DNA of 64,000 nt from Engraulis encrasicolus (GCF_034702125.1 NC_085869.1:51805050-51869049); one strand, 5' to 3'; shown: positions 48,172-60,718, counted from the first letter of the stretch. Numbers and translations: made by a program. Notes: generated by a model not told the origin, from the letters alone.

Positions 48172-49639
48172 TAATCACAAACGTCTGGTCGTCGTAACAT
48201 ACTGTATGCAATTAGCCTGAGCTCAACAGTCCCAGGCCGGCTACACAGTGTGCAGTACCCACTGCAGATCAAATGTTCACTGACGAGTTGACGTCATCTC
48301 TCGCAAACACTGTCCCTGGTATCTCATTGGTCCGGTAAAGATTCAATAGCAAATCAATGGAAGGAGCAAACCAAAGTGTGTAATCAGTGTTAGTCTGGCT
48401 AGTCAAGCTAGGCTAGTCCTACTTCGGGCTCTTTCCATTTTGAATTCTCTAACACACTAACTAGAATCTCTCTAAAGTACCACATGTTGGTAATCAGGGA
48501 GCAATCAAATGGACAATTGGCCCTGAATAATAAGCATGGATGCATGTGTGGATGGTTGATTGTTGCTGAGCAGAATTCCAAACACAATGCTAAGTAGACA
48601 TAAGAACTAAAAGTGCATGTGATGTCCACTGTGGACCCAAAATAGACCAACTGCTGAAACTTCTGGAACACTTAATGCAGAAAATCCAGTTAAAGTTGTT
48701 ACTCTAGTGGAACTGCATACGTTTTATATTTAATGTATCCAATTTGTGACGGTGATTTATCTCCTCTGTTTGTTGTGTTTTTTAGACAGTGTATTAGACT
48801 GTATAGACTAAAGGATTTTCTCCTCAGACGAAATAATATTTCTCATCAAACCTTAAGGATTATAGGCTTGCCAAACTCACTTTACAGCGCTTACTGACAG
48901 TTCTAATTCAGAATGCCTACATCAAAGTCACATTTATTCATCTCTTCAAGCCAAAAAAATCTACTAAGTTAATATCCACATCGAATGAGGTCACGATACA
49001 TGGAAGTGCAAAGTGAAGCAAAGGAGTTTTCTTCAAGTCTAAATGATGTCTGTCCCTTAATGGCTCAAAGATAATTTCCGGCCTACAGGTTTTTGTAATC
49101 CTGTACCGAGGAGGCAAGCTTTGTTAGCAATCTTCCCATTAGTTCAAGGCAGAATTAGATGAATGAGTCCAGTGGCAAAGTGAGTTAGAGAAAACAAAAG
49201 TAGAAAAAGAAAGGAAATCAAAATGAAAGCAGTTGCCTTTGGCAGCACTGGCCATTGGCTGTCCATATCCTGTAAAGTAATATTGATATTGGCCATCAAA
49301 AACATCTAGGTGAGATTGTATTTGACAGCATAGCCCAGGCCTAATTGTCTATGGGAGATAGCTAAATATCTTTGAAGTTAAGGCTCAGAGATCACAATCC
49401 ATTGTACACATGAATCACAGAACTTGGCATCTGTGGCCTCAGGGTTAGGCTGAAACATTGCTGGTTTTAGCCCTGCTAGCAGGAAAAAGGGCTAAGAGCT
49501 GGAGGGCTAGAGTTAGGGCTGTGTGTGATATAGAGTTTAATTTAAAATGCAATTTAGTGCAATGAACTATTAGTGAAAGGAAACGACTTCAATTGTACTC
49601 AAATCGAACATATGCCTCAATAAGGTTCTTGTCAGGTAG

Positions 49640-49740
49640 AGAGAATCTGAGGCACTCAAGGTTACAATTCTTTAAGCTTACTTTTTATTTGGCTACAATG
49701 CCTACGCGTTTCGGCCCTTATGGCCTTCTTCAGGGCGTAC
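49640..49740 (-). mobile_element. Second copy of the hammerhead-like retroposon (fragment)
   Basis: On the minus strand: GCCCTGAAGAAGGCC, then ATAAGGGCCGAAACGCGTAGGC. It fits CTGANGA (49733-49727), a GGCC/GGCC stem II, the intact GAAA box (49712-49709), a short stem III and GTA before GGC. Downstream it shares GAGTGCCTC and AAATAAA-like words with 47630-47850. The right boundary lies near 49740; the left boundary is uncertain. Confidence 0.6.
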
Positions 49741-49853
49741 AACGTTCATTCACATTCACCTACTCCCACTGAACTTCTATTGTGTCACCCATGGCAGTCT
49801 ACATGGTGAGCACCACTGAGTGTGTTGGTGTTGGAAATTGAAAGCATAGGCAT

Positions 49854-50160
49854 TAGTGATGCACGATATGCAAAATGTCAACCCATACCGATAACCGATA
49901 ATTACCTGCTCCTCAGGGCCGATACCGATATCGATACCTGATGTGTTCACATTTTCATATTTTATATAATATATTGATATAATCTACTCCTCAGCGGTGA
50001 AGAGCATCTTAACAGGGTCCATCATCACCTGGTACACAAATGCCACAGTGCGTGAACAGAATAATACTATATATGAATACTGAATAATAATTATATCGGA
50101 CCGATATTAAAAAAGCCTGTATCGGCCAATATTTTAGTGGACCGATATCGTGCATCTCTA
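49854..50160. mobile_element. hAT-type MITE (GATGCACGATAT termini)
   Basis: The left end TAGTGATGCACGATATGC and the inverted right end TAGAGATGCACGATATCGG match. A perfect 8-bp duplication, ATAGGCAT, lies at 49846-49853 and 50161-50168. Subterminal CCGATA/TATCGG words repeat on both sides. Confidence 0.92.
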
Positions 50161-50493
50161 ATAGGCATTAACTTTGTTGGTTTGTTTCTTGTCAGATTCA
50201 GTTTTTGATTTTCAGTTGGGAAGAAACAGACCACGAAAGCCTATCACAAATCCCTGTTGTCATCGAGAATTTGTATCCATCACAGTGGCCAAAACAAGGC
50301 TTAGACGAGTGCCATGCTGTAGTAGTAGAATGTTGTGGAAAATGAACGTCTTTCTGGATTAGACGAAAAATTGCCAGCCTGGCAAAGGCTGTCTTAAGCA
50401 GGCATTGTGTATGTGATGAGCCACAGTGAATCAATTGCACATTTGTTGACAAGCTTGTCCGATTCTTCACAAAACTCTACACCAGTCATCACT

Positions 50494-50815
50494 ATGGGCA
50501 GTCATGGGTGAGCGGTTAGGGCGTCAGACTTGCATCCCAGAGGTTGCCGGTTCGACTCCCGATCCGCCAGGTTGGTGGGGGGAGTAATCAACCAGTGCTC
50601 TCCCCCATCCTCCTCCATGACTGAGGTACCCTGAGCATGGTACCGTCCCACCGCACTGCTCCCCATGGGTCGCCACTGAGGGCTGCCCCCTTGCACGGGT
50701 GAGGCATAAAATGCAATTTCGTCGTGTGCAGTGTGCAGTGTTCACTTGTGTGCTGTGGAGCTGTGTCACAATGACAATGGGAGTTGGCGTTTCCCAATGG
50801 GCTTTCACTTTCACT
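50494..50815 (+). mobile_element. tRNA-derived SINE (third family)
   Basis: The head TGGGTGAGCGGTTAGGGCGT (A box) and GGTTCGACTCCCG (B box) stand at tRNA spacing. The middle reads CCTCCATGACTGAGGTACCC and CCGCACTGCTCCCCATGGG. The 3' end holds TGTCACAATGACAATGGGAG and stops at CTTTCACTTTCAC. Pol III promoter boxes and a LINE-like 3' end identify a full-length insertion. Confidence 0.88.
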
Positions 50816-51119
50816 AATAATGGTTACAACAGTTTTTGACTTTGACTTATTTTCTTTGTCACATTTGCACACCTGTTGCGACATCCTACAGTGTCTATTT
50901 TCTTTGAAAGCACTCATGTAAGCAGGGCCATTTCCTATTTCATAGCTGCACCTGTGCAGTCTTCGGGTGAGGATTTTGTGCCAGTCTGGTTTCTTTTTGT
51001 TATCTCAGCATGAAGTGGGGTTCTCAAAAAAAGGTACGTGACAAATCATCATGATGGTGGAAGAAATATCATATATTACAGCCATTGTCTTGCATGTTTC
51101 AGTGTGGCTGAATTCCATG

Positions 51120-51345
51120 GAAGAGGCAGGATGATATATTAGAATGAAAGAAAAAGAACGAAGGGCACGGTGACAGAGATGGAACGAGAGACGGTAAGAT
51201 TTAAAGTGGAAGAAAACGAAAGAAAGGCAGAGGAAGGGTGAAAGATGGAGATAGAATGAGAGTAACAGAAGGAGAGTGACAGAACGAGTGAGATGGAGAG
51301 GAGCAGAGTGGAGTGGAGAGAGCGAGAGTCTGCGAGAAGAGAGCG
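51120..51345. repeat. Purine-rich low-complexity tract
   Basis: About 220 bases of mostly A and G on the plus strand (GAAAGAAAAAGAACGAAGGG type), without a clean period. The Ser/Leu-rich frames on the minus strand are artefacts. Confidence 0.7.
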
Positions 51346-51545
51346 TGCGCTGCTGGATGCTGGTACCAGACATCCACCGAGCACGGCAAGGATTAACACA
51401 TATGGGATGCTTAGTCTCTGCGGCTCACTGAGAATCAATCATGCTAACACCTGCAGTCAGAGGGAAAATCATCTGAGAGCCTTTGCAGGAATCTAATCAA
51501 GCTGCCGAGGCTTGTTTGGCAACAAATTGTAGGCTGTCCTTTTCG

Positions 51546-51651
<106 letters not shown>

Positions 51652-52352
51652 CAAAGATTGAGATGGCTTTGAGATCAATGAACGTCTGTGGGTGACTGTT
51701 TTCTTTGACAGCGCCTGAATCATGTTGATTATCCAAATATCTCAAAGACCCTGGCCAGAGAAGTAATGTTTATGAAAAAAACATACACTGCACCACAGTG
51801 CATGCATTTCCATGTGAGCAATAGATGTGACAAAACTGCTAGTTACGAAATGTACAGGGATCTGATGTCCAATGTACAATAAGCAAAGATATTTTGCATT
51901 CTGCTCCAGCACCTCTTTCTGTATTGTCTTTGGTGTAAGTTATGGGCAACTTGCCTATAGGCCAAGAGGAATTTTCCAGATGTGCATAGACTCACAAGGC
52001 TCAGGTTGTTATTCCAATTTGGGAAGATGTGGCCTAAGGCCAGTGCCATTCAGGTCCCCAGTGGCTGCAGATAATCCTCCCGCATGTAGCCCCAGCAAGT
52101 GCCAAGTGTCGATAACGCCTAATTACGGAGAGTGTTGACTTTAATTAACAAATGGACTATTAGTAGAAGCCAATCCATCACAGCTTTCGTTCGAGCCATC
52201 GATGACATTTACTTCCCACAGATGCAAGAACGATTCAGTGTGTGTCTATGTGCAGAACGTTGACACATTTCCCCTCATGACCCTCTATACCAGTAGGGTT
52301 GCAAAGAGCAGTACTCCCTTAAACCTCTCCCGTTCTAAAGACAAGTTTGAAG

Positions 52353-52564
52353 TAGGGATGCACATTATCGATTCATTCATTAATCATTATTTAATCTACA
52401 GGTGATTTTAATATTCCCACTATTCACACCCCTCTTCACACACTCTTCACATGCCCATTTCACCTGAGTCTCTTGTCAGTTGAATTCTCGATTAATTGCG
52501 ATTAATGTTTTTTAATCGATTAATGCATTTATCGATTAAAGTCGATTAATCGATTGCATCCCTA
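52353..52564. mobile_element. hAT-type MITE (TAGGGATGCA termini)
   Basis: Starts TAGGGATGCACATTATCGA and ends TCGATTGCATCCCTA. A perfect 8-bp duplication, GTTTGAAG, lies at 52345-52352 and 52565-52572. The interior has many ATCGATTAAT words, which can pair with each other. Confidence 0.93.
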
Positions 52565-53266
52565 GTTTGAAGCCTACTTAAAGTACTACTTACTACTTTA
52601 ATACTTAAAATGCAGCTTAGTTTGAGATGTCGAGACCTTCTGGTCTAGTTCGGGAGACGCAAGAGAGCAGAGAGATGATGTCCGACATGCGGCTCGCAAC
52701 AGAGCTGCACGAGGTGATAAGGTGAGGAGGAACTGGGGCGACATTGAGGAGTGGCACGGTTGGATGCTTGGGAACAAAAGATGTGTATGTGGGCATGGGG
52801 GTGGTAACTGTGAGATAACAGGAGCATGTGTATGTGTGCGTGTGTGCCTTTGTGTGTGTCTTTGTGTGTGCACACGTATGTGTGTGTGTGCACGTGTGTG
52901 TGTGTGGGTAGTGGGTTGGGAGCGTCCCCATTCTGTAGGTGGTCCCTAAAGCCCCCTTAAGCGCACAAAATGAGAACATGTTGAGAGAACGACCTTGGCG
53001 GCAGCCAACCAAGCCACCCCTGGGTACAAGGAATGTCGATGGTCGGCAACGAATCGCCAAACTCCTGCCGTGCCTGGGCGGTTTTGTTCTGCACAATGCG
53101 AAATTCGTCAAGGGCTGTCTGATTTAATGATACCGACGTGTCTTAGGTGTTGAGGTGTATAATCCCATAGATGAGCATGGATAAGATGGGCAGCCTATGC
53201 AGCCTTTGTGCGGGCTGGTAAACAACATGGGATGGGCAGGCAGATCTCGTTTTGTGTTCCTTATTA

Positions 53267-53580
53267 CCTCTGCCAAGGAGGTTATGTTGTCGGTTGCATT
53301 TGTTTGTTTGTCTGTCAGTCTGTTTGTCAGCAGGATAATTCACAAAGTTGTGAACGGATTTTGATGAAATTTAGGTGAAATTGTTGGAAATGACAAAAGG
53401 AACAAGTGATTACATTTTGGTGTTGATCCAGATTTGTAAACGCTTCTTCACCAATGCGGGATATTGCGAATTTTGACATTTCAGTTTCTCACTCCACCAA
53501 AACAAGGCAGAAGAAAATTAGGACGTAACATAGTACATTTTTCTGTCAAAGAGCTTCCCCTTGGCAGAGGTCTGTACTCT
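53267..53580 (-). mobile_element. MITE with CCTCTGCCAAGGAGG / CTTGGCAGAGGT ends
   Basis: Inverted ends TTACCTCTGCCAAGGAGGTT and CCCCTTGGCAGAGGTCTG. Contains a TTTGTTTGTCTGTCAGTCTG tract and a GAACAAGTGATTA phrase related, inverted, to the element at 19389-19868. It lacks the internal duplication of that copy. Confidence 0.72.
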
Positions 53581-54027
53581 CTGGGTGCATTTCTAGTTCA
53601 TTCTTTTTTTTTCCTAAATGGCATTTTGGCGTCACAGTGATGATTGACAGTATTTCTGTTTTTCCCATCTTTCTGCTGAAAGAATCGCATGTCTTTTGGC
53701 AACATTTATCCAGGTATGATCAGATTGGCCTGTCTTGAAGCTTCTGCTTCAGAATGGCGTGTCATTTAGGGTTCCTGCAGGCTTACATAACTCTGCAATC
53801 TATAGTAGGCACGCTTACATGGATGAGGCGTGTTCGCAACTCCTCTCATCTTTGAATTGGCTGTGGCATGCTTGCAATATTTAGCAGATCACACCTTCTT
53901 TTCCTTTGTTTTTTCCTAGTTTCTGCTTGAGACGACCGCTAATTGGGGATGGCAAAGCAGACAGTAGTTGGCTGTGTGTGTTGGTCTGCATACGCCTAGC
54001 AGGGGCACATAACAGGCATCCAGCCGT

Positions 54028-54186
54028 CTCCTCTCCTCTCCTCTCCTCTCCTCTCCTCTCCTCTCCTCTCCTCTCCTCTCCTCTCCTCCTTTCTCCGGTC
54101 TTCTCCTCTCCACTCCTCCCCTCTCCGTTCTCCTCTCCTCTCCGTTCGCCTCTCCTCTCCTCTCCTCTCCTCTCCCTGTCTTCTCC
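54028..54186. repeat. (TCTCC)n microsatellite
   Basis: Clean pentamers to about 54090, then interrupted units to 54186. Minus-strand frames encode Glu/Arg runs and are not genes. Confidence 0.93.
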
Positions 54187-54360
54187 CTCTCCACGCCAAT
54201 CCAGAGATACGATGAAGTGGGGGTTGCCTTGCCTCCGAGGTGCAAGCTTGCACACTTGGCTTCTTCTCGGATACAGAAATAGTCTGCTGTTGCAACACCT
54301 CCCCATGCCACCTGTGGAGGGCAGAGACAGATTGGGAGCAAGCTGATTTGCATAGTGGAA

Positions 54361-54465
54361 AACACACACACACACACAGTGCACAAACACACACACACAT
54401 ACACACGCACAAACACACAAACACACGCACGCACACACGCACAAACACACACACACACACAATGC
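54361..54465. repeat. Imperfect (CA)n microsatellite
   Basis: CA repeats with TG, AA and GC interruptions. Confidence 0.9.
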
Positions 54466-54586
54466 ACAATCAGGGTACCCGGTAGAGAGCGCGGCACCTG
54501 ACTGGGAAGAAAATGAAGGAGGTCAAAGAAGAAGGAAAGCACAGGCGGAGGAAAATGGAAGAATTCAATAGCTTGCTGACCTCATG

Positions 54587-54589
<3 letters not shown>

Positions 54590-54668
<79 letters not shown>
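54590..54668. repeat. (GT)n microsatellite
   Basis: About 39 GT repeats, 125 bases after the CA tract. The two could pair as a CA/GU hairpin in the pre-mRNA. Confidence 0.95.
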
Positions 54669-54671
<3 letters not shown>

Positions 54672-55044
54672 CTGAGAGTAGTCACCACCACCACTACCAC
54701 CAAAGGGGCTGGCAGTATCTCTCGTAAGAGAGAGGAGGGTTGCTGGCTCAATTCTTATCTTGCCCTAGCCAGGTCGAAGTCGCTTTGATCAAACGAACCC
54801 TGTATTGCCAATGCCCTGGTTGATATCTTAAGTTAGCCCTCACTATCGATCAAATAGGTGAATGTATGCTGCGTGAGCAGTTGAATGCAAAAACGTGGGT
54901 GTATTCAAATTGTCTGGCCCGATCTGTCTTTTCTGGACTGTTGTGCACCAATGACACAAGTATGTCATTGGAACCAGTGGTTTGATTGGTTGTGGGTCTG
55001 CCTGATTGTGCACATGGGCATTTGGTGTAGGACTTTCAATAATT

Positions 55045-55265
55045 GGGTAATTTCATGTGAAATCAGACCCTTTGGGGCCTGACCAACACATATTTTAACA
55101 CAACTTATTGTGCCTTTTAAGTGGCAAGGTAGAACACCCCAAACTTAATTTGCATGATTCTAGCACTAAGGGAGAAATGGACTAAAAGTTTTAGCAATGA
55201 GGACAGGATGCCATACATTCATCCTATTTGATGTTGTTTGAAAGCTCTTTTGCTTCTTAACTTCT
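55045..55265 (+). mobile_element. One-armed relative of the foldback element
   Basis: GGGTAATTTCATGTGAAATC, then AGACCCTTTGGGGCCTGACC, matches the left arm of 46561-48171 at about 80 percent or better. Similarity continues through GTGCCTTTTAAGTGGCAAGG and TTGTTTGAAAGCTCTTTTGC. No inverted partner arm was found. Confidence 0.7.
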
Positions 55266-55481
55266 CTAGATGAATCGAAAAGCTTCACATTGCATTAACT
55301 GTTATTCTCAGGACGGGTCTTTCAAAACATCATAAAAAATGCCCCAAAATCCTTTTGAAATACGTCTACATGATGTTGCCCTTCAGGTTATTTTCATTGG
55401 TTTTCTCTTTGGCCACTTGGGTGGCTACTCCTTTTGATGTTTACTTGAAAACAAGATGAATAACTTAATGAAAAATATAGC

Positions 55482-57454
55482 TGCAAGCAGCAATGCGGGG
55501 CCAAGCAGTAAAGTTGCCAAAGTCGCCACGGCAACAAAAGGAGCTGCAGCGCCCCCTTTGGCCCAAAATGTTGGCAATGTTGGTGTGCATTCCTTGGAGG
55601 GGAGTGTGATCACATGAACCAAGTTTAGTTTGAATCCGTTGAAGAGCTGCCGAGATATGAGCTCACTTCCTGTTACCTGTTGGTGGCGCTAGAGAGTTTG
55701 AGCTTGGGGTCTGGATTTTTTTGTGGGAGGTCATGGGATGGACTAGTATGTGTGCAAAAAATCCTAACAGAATTTGACAAACGATTGCTGAGGTATGACC
55801 TCACTTCCTGTTTCACCACTTTTATGACAATTTTGATTGGCTGTCACCCTCAAACGATAAGAGGTATCAAAAATTCTTTGAATACCCCAAAGCAAATCAG
55901 TGCCAAGATGAAGTGTACCCTTTTGTAGGGCATTCTGACCAAAATTGTGGGACAAGTAGCATTTTTATGAAATTTCACAAAATTCAAAATGGCGGACTTT
56001 TTTCTTCCGGTTGACATGAAGTCATACAGTGCGTTGGATTCGGCTTGGCCCAAGGATTCTAGTGATAGTATTATTTTCAAAATTAGGCATACGGTGTAAA
56101 AGCTACAGGCAAAAATGTAGCTAAAAATTTGACCTGTTGGTGGCGCTACAGAGTTTGAGCTGGGGGTATAATTTTCATGGGATAGACTACTATGTGTGTA
56201 AAAAATCCTAGCCTAATTCGACAAACGGTTGCTGAGATATGACCTCACTTCCTGTTTTGCCACTTTTACGACAATTTTGATTGGCTGTCACGGCTTAACA
56301 ATTAAAGATATCTAATATTCCATGAGACCCCATACAAACCTCAGTACAGAGATACAATATACCGAATTTCGGGCGAAATGTTCAAAAATTGCGGGAAAAA
56401 TAGCATTTTTATTGAATTTTACAAATTTCAAAATGGCGGGAAAACTATCCAGGCGGAAAATTGGCCCAGCGGTTCAAAAGTTACAAGCAGGAATGTACCT
56501 GTGACTTTCACCTGCTGGTGGCGCTAGAGTATTGGGGCTGGGGACCTATAACTCGCTGTGGGTAATGTTGATGCTGCCTCAAATATGTGTGCCAATTTAC
56601 AGCATTTTTCTATGTATGGTTCTATGGGCTACCATAGACTTACAGTGAATTTTACAAAATTCAAAATGGCGGAATTTCCCTTCTGCGTTGACATAACTTC
56701 ATATAGTGCGTTGAATTCGGCTTGGCCCAAGGATTCTAGTGATAATAATATATTTTACATCGTGCATATGGTTTAAAAGCTACAGACAAAAATGTAGCTA
56801 AAATTTTGACCTGCTGGTGGCGCTACAGAGTTTGAGCTGGGGTTCTGATTTTTTTTTGTGGTAGGTCATGGGATGGACTACTATGTGTGTACAAAATCCC
56901 AACCTAAGTCTGTTTCACCACTTTTACAACAATTTTGATTGGCTGTCACGGCAAAACGATATAAGATGTCCAATATTCCTTGAGACCCCATGTGTAGCTC
57001 AGTCCAGAGATACTATATACCAAGTTTCGGGCGAATTGGTCAAAAATTGCGGGAAAAATAGCATTTTTATTGAATTTTACAAATTTCAAAATGGCGGGAA
57101 AACTATCCAGGCGGAAAATGACGTCATAGGGTGCGTTGGATTCGTCTTGGCCCAAGGATTCCAGGGATACCAAGTTTTTGAAAATTGGCCCAGCGGTTCA
57201 AAAGTTACAAGCAGAAATGTACCTGCAACTTTGACCTGCTGGTGGCGCTAGAGTGTTGGGACTGGGGACCTATAAATCGCTGTGGGTGATGCTGAGTCTG
57301 CCCAGAATGTGTAGTGCCAATTTACAGCATTTTCCTACCTACGGTTCTATGGGCTGCCATAGACTTGCTAAGGAGAAGAAAGGTGACATAATAATCGTAA
57401 GAATACCAGCTAACACTATAGGGGCCTTCGCCAGCTTCGCTGCTTGGCCCCTAA
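55482..57454 (+). mobile_element. 2-kb element of repeated units (TAGCTGCAAGCAGC type)
   Basis: Starts TATAGCTGCAAGCAGC, then GGGGCCAAGCAG, and ends CTGCTTGGCCCCTAA; the GGGGCCAAGCAG words are perfect inverted partners. Inside, GGTGGCGCTA with GAG recurs at about 55681, 56136, 56518, 56815 and 57241. CAAAATGGCGG recurs at 55985, 56429, 56662 and 57087, and the phrase GACAATTTTGATTGGCTGTC recurs three times. The element is thus built of unequal tandem copies. Such sequences are abundant in teleosts; superfamily not assigned. Open frames inside are not conserved between units. Confidence 0.8.
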
Positions 57455-57825
57455 AAAGCCTTTGTAAATGTACCGTACATCACCTTATTTGAATGCATCC
57501 CAATGGAAGGGGCATAGAAAAGTTTCTGATAGTTGCCAACTAGAAAGGACAAGAACTGGTAGAATATGAACTGATGTTCAGGAGGGAAGATATAGCCACT
57601 CCTCACATCTTGTGGAATGCACAGAAGTCCTGTGTTGGGTCAATGAATGGTGCAGCACAGTGTAAAATATGTACCATAACTGTATGTAGTGGGTGCATTC
57701 AATGTGCAAGAGCGCAATGATCAAAAGAGAACCCCTGCTTGAGTGCTGGTTTAGAAAACATAGCAGGCTGCATAGCAATTTTTGTTTGGAAAGACCTGTG
57801 ATCAGGGAGTCAACAAAGAAAAAAA

Positions 57826-57872
57826 AGGTGTGTGTGTGCGTGCGTGCGTGCGTGCGTGCGTGACTGTGTGTG
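57826..57872. repeat. (GTGC)n / GT microsatellite
   Basis: Seven or so GTGC units flanked by short GT runs. Confidence 0.9.
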
Positions 57873-59035
57873 TATTGCTCACCTCATAAGGCGCCTGGCC
57901 CCTGTCACATTGACTAGTCATAAGGTCCCGGTTGGTTGCTTCAGAGGTCGCGTCTCAGAACTCTTCCAGGACATATCGGAATGATTTATTTACGCTTTTG
58001 TCCTTGAGTTTGCTGCGGCTGATGAAATTCCCATGTCCTCTTGTGCATAGCCTAGGTGCAGTACTCCTACATGGTGTAGGGCTCATCACACTGTGGAACC
58101 GAACCAAAAAGGAATTGGGTCTGAAATGCCAGGAATGTTCATACTTTTTCATGACAGAGTGGAGTGGAGTCTTTCGCTGAAAGTACAGGGCCGAAAACTC
58201 GCCACTCTTTCGCCATGCTTGTAGCGACACCACACAATTTCTGGCTCATTTTACACCTCGCGTTGAGCTAAGTAATTGAGTTCTACCTTTCTCTGGTTCT
58301 TCCAGCTGTTCAGTTAGTCTGCTGATATTACTTCTCTGACAGAACTCAGAGCACAGAGGAAGTATGGGAAAAAGGTAAAACTCAATCAATTAACTCAGTG
58401 GAAGGTGGAAAATGAGCTTATTTCCAGAAATGGCATATCGGTTTGATATCTTTGAAAACCTGTAGCCTTGCCTCAGCTTCATCAACAAAGAAACAGTAAA
58501 AGGTGTAAGACTGATAATTCTTAAATTGCCCTGTACCTGGCCTTTACACTAGGTCTTCTTAACCTGGCTTGCTCAAAATATACAAACGTAGCAATAAAGC
58601 AATACACATTTTAGTGAGACAAGGGAACTTTTACTTTTATGTATTTATGTACGTACTTACTTACTTTATTTTTAATTTAATCCCATAGAGACCATGAATT
58701 AAACAATTTCTCACCCCCTCTTAGCACATATTTCATTGTAACATAACATTTGTAATGCATGAGTTTATATTTGTGTAGTTAATATATTAGTTATGCCCTC
58801 TTTAAATGCCACCACCCTACTTGCTTAAGGAATAGAAAAAGAGAACTATTGAAAAGTTTTCCCTTTTGAAGGTCCTGTATGGATATAAATTGATTCTATT
58901 TTAATTTAAATATCCAATTATTTTCTATAACATTAACATTAATACTTCTTTATTTTTTAAATCCATGTTGAATGTACTGTACTTTTAATCATGTAGGCTT
59001 TAGAGAACCAAATATCACCATTGTTGTCATCATTA

Positions 59036-59036
<1 letters not shown>

Positions 59037-59125
<89 letters not shown>

Positions 59126-59170
59126 AGACACACACACACGCATGCATGCACACGCACATACACACACACC
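59037..59170. repeat. (CA)n microsatellite upstream of uxs1 exon 2
   Basis: About 40 perfect CA repeats plus imperfect units, ending 250 bases before the 28-nt exon 2. CA repeats in pre-mRNA are known binding sites of hnRNP L; a role here is only inferred. Confidence 0.95.
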
Positions 59171-59420
59171 ACACATTTTGCCCTCTCTTCTGTGTGGTTA
59201 TCCTTGTGGAAATGTAAAAAATCCCTTCACAAAGTGACATTGCCAACAGGTTTCCTGAAGGTTGCATGTTAGCAAGCCAGCAATAGTCCAAGCTTGCATT
59301 TTTAATTCTCAATCCTGTCAGCCTATACAAACTTCTTTGTGTCTGCACATTACAGCTTAGACAAACTGAAGTTGTGTACAGGCGCACGTACACTTACACT
59401 CTCTGTTGTCTGTCTTTCAG

Positions 59421-59448
59421 CTGTCTGGGGAACCTACACAAATATGAG
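59421..59448 (+). CDS. uxs1: uxs1 exon 2 (28-nt microexon)
   Basis: Preceded by a polypyrimidine tract and TTTCAG, followed by GTAAAG. It enters in phase 1 and leaves in phase 2, encoding the end of the membrane anchor and the first lumenal residues, SVWGTYTNM. The residues match known vertebrate UXS1 at this place, which makes the very short exon secure despite its size. Confidence 0.93.
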
Positions 59449-60669
59449 GTAAAGTATGATTTTATTGTATGTGTGTGCGTTTGTGCACATTTCAGTGTGT
59501 GCATGTTTGTATCTCCTATGGAATATCAGCCAGTTGCCATTGGCTTATTTTTTACAAGGACATGTTTTTGTTGAAACTCCAGTCACGTAGCTGGCTTGGA
59601 CTTAAACATTATGTATTTTTCAGACAGAAGCATGACAAAGTGATTTTCTTTGGCATGATTTTTACTAGATACCTTTTGTCTTTTGCCTTGTTTTTTATGC
59701 TGTTTATCCTTCTCAGCCTATTCCAAACAACTCGCTTGATTGTTTTTTTTTGCTTTTTTGCTAGCTATGGTAGGAGCACTTAGGCGCCGCTATGCTGCCT
59801 GCTCTAGAGCTGCCTCTCTTTGCGTTTGCTTGTTGTATGTTTAACAAATATTGTTTTAGTTGATGACAAGCTTTGCTGATGACAGGCATTTCTGAAATGT
59901 GTGTTTGTTTCGGCATGCATCACTGTGCATGCGTGTGAGAACGCATACTTTAGGCACATACTGTATATGCTTTCTATATTCCCTATATTCCCTATATTTC
60001 CCTTTCAATTTTTTTTAGGTTGGGTGGGTTTTGTCCATAGATTTACTCGACTAATACCATAGATCTGCTGTTTCTGAAAATACTCAAACAAGCCCATGTG
60101 GCACCAACAACCATGCCATGTTCAAAGTCACTTAAATCACCTTTCTTCCCTATTCTGATGCTCGGTTTCAATTGCATCAGATTGTCTTGACCCATCTGCA
60201 AGCATTTTGTTTCCACCATGTGATTGGCTGATTAGAAATTTGCACCGATGAACAGTTGGAAAGGTATCCCTAATGAAGTGGCCTGTGAGGGTATATGTTA
60301 AAGGTAGATATAAAATATGTTTTTTTTGTTAATCACAACACTAAGTGTGTGCGTGTCATGATATGGTTTGGTGGTTTTGACAACCGAAAGAGAAGAGTTT
60401 GGGCATGATCTGGCATCTGGTAGAGCTTGTCGTCACGGCTACGGCTCTATCTTAACCACGGCAACACGTGCCGTGTGTTGACCCAGTTGCCAGCAGAGCT
60501 GGCTTCGCCACCGGCTTTCGAGGAGTACGACAGAGTGGCTGTGAACATCTGTGATCATCAGTTAACGCTCTTCATCTTCTTCTTCTGGTCCACATCTCGT
60601 CATGCTCCCTCCATATTTTCCCCCTCCTTTACTCTTCTCATCTGCTCTCTTCCCTTCTGTTGCCTCTAG
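59449..60669 (+). other. uxs1: uxs1 intron 2
   Basis: GTAAAG donor and CCTCTAG acceptor. AT-rich with T-runs; no repeat with defined ends recognised. Confidence 0.85.
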
Positions 60670-60718
60670 GTCCATACAGGAGCAAGGAGAAGTACGGATA
60701 GAGCAGAAGATTGATGAG
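60670..60718 (+). CDS. uxs1: uxs1 exon 3
   Basis: A 49-nt exon between TGCCTCTAG and GTTGGT. It completes Arg from exon 2 and adds SIQEQGEVRIEQKIDE, ending in phase 0. This is the start of the charged lumenal stem, predicted to be a helical coiled-coil segment. The donor GAG/GTTGGT is weaker than the consensus. Confidence 0.92.

Noticed and set aside
53881..54542. Minus-strand frames of about 190-208 codons with Glu/Arg/Gly runs
   Set aside because: They read through the (TCTCC)n and CA microsatellites.
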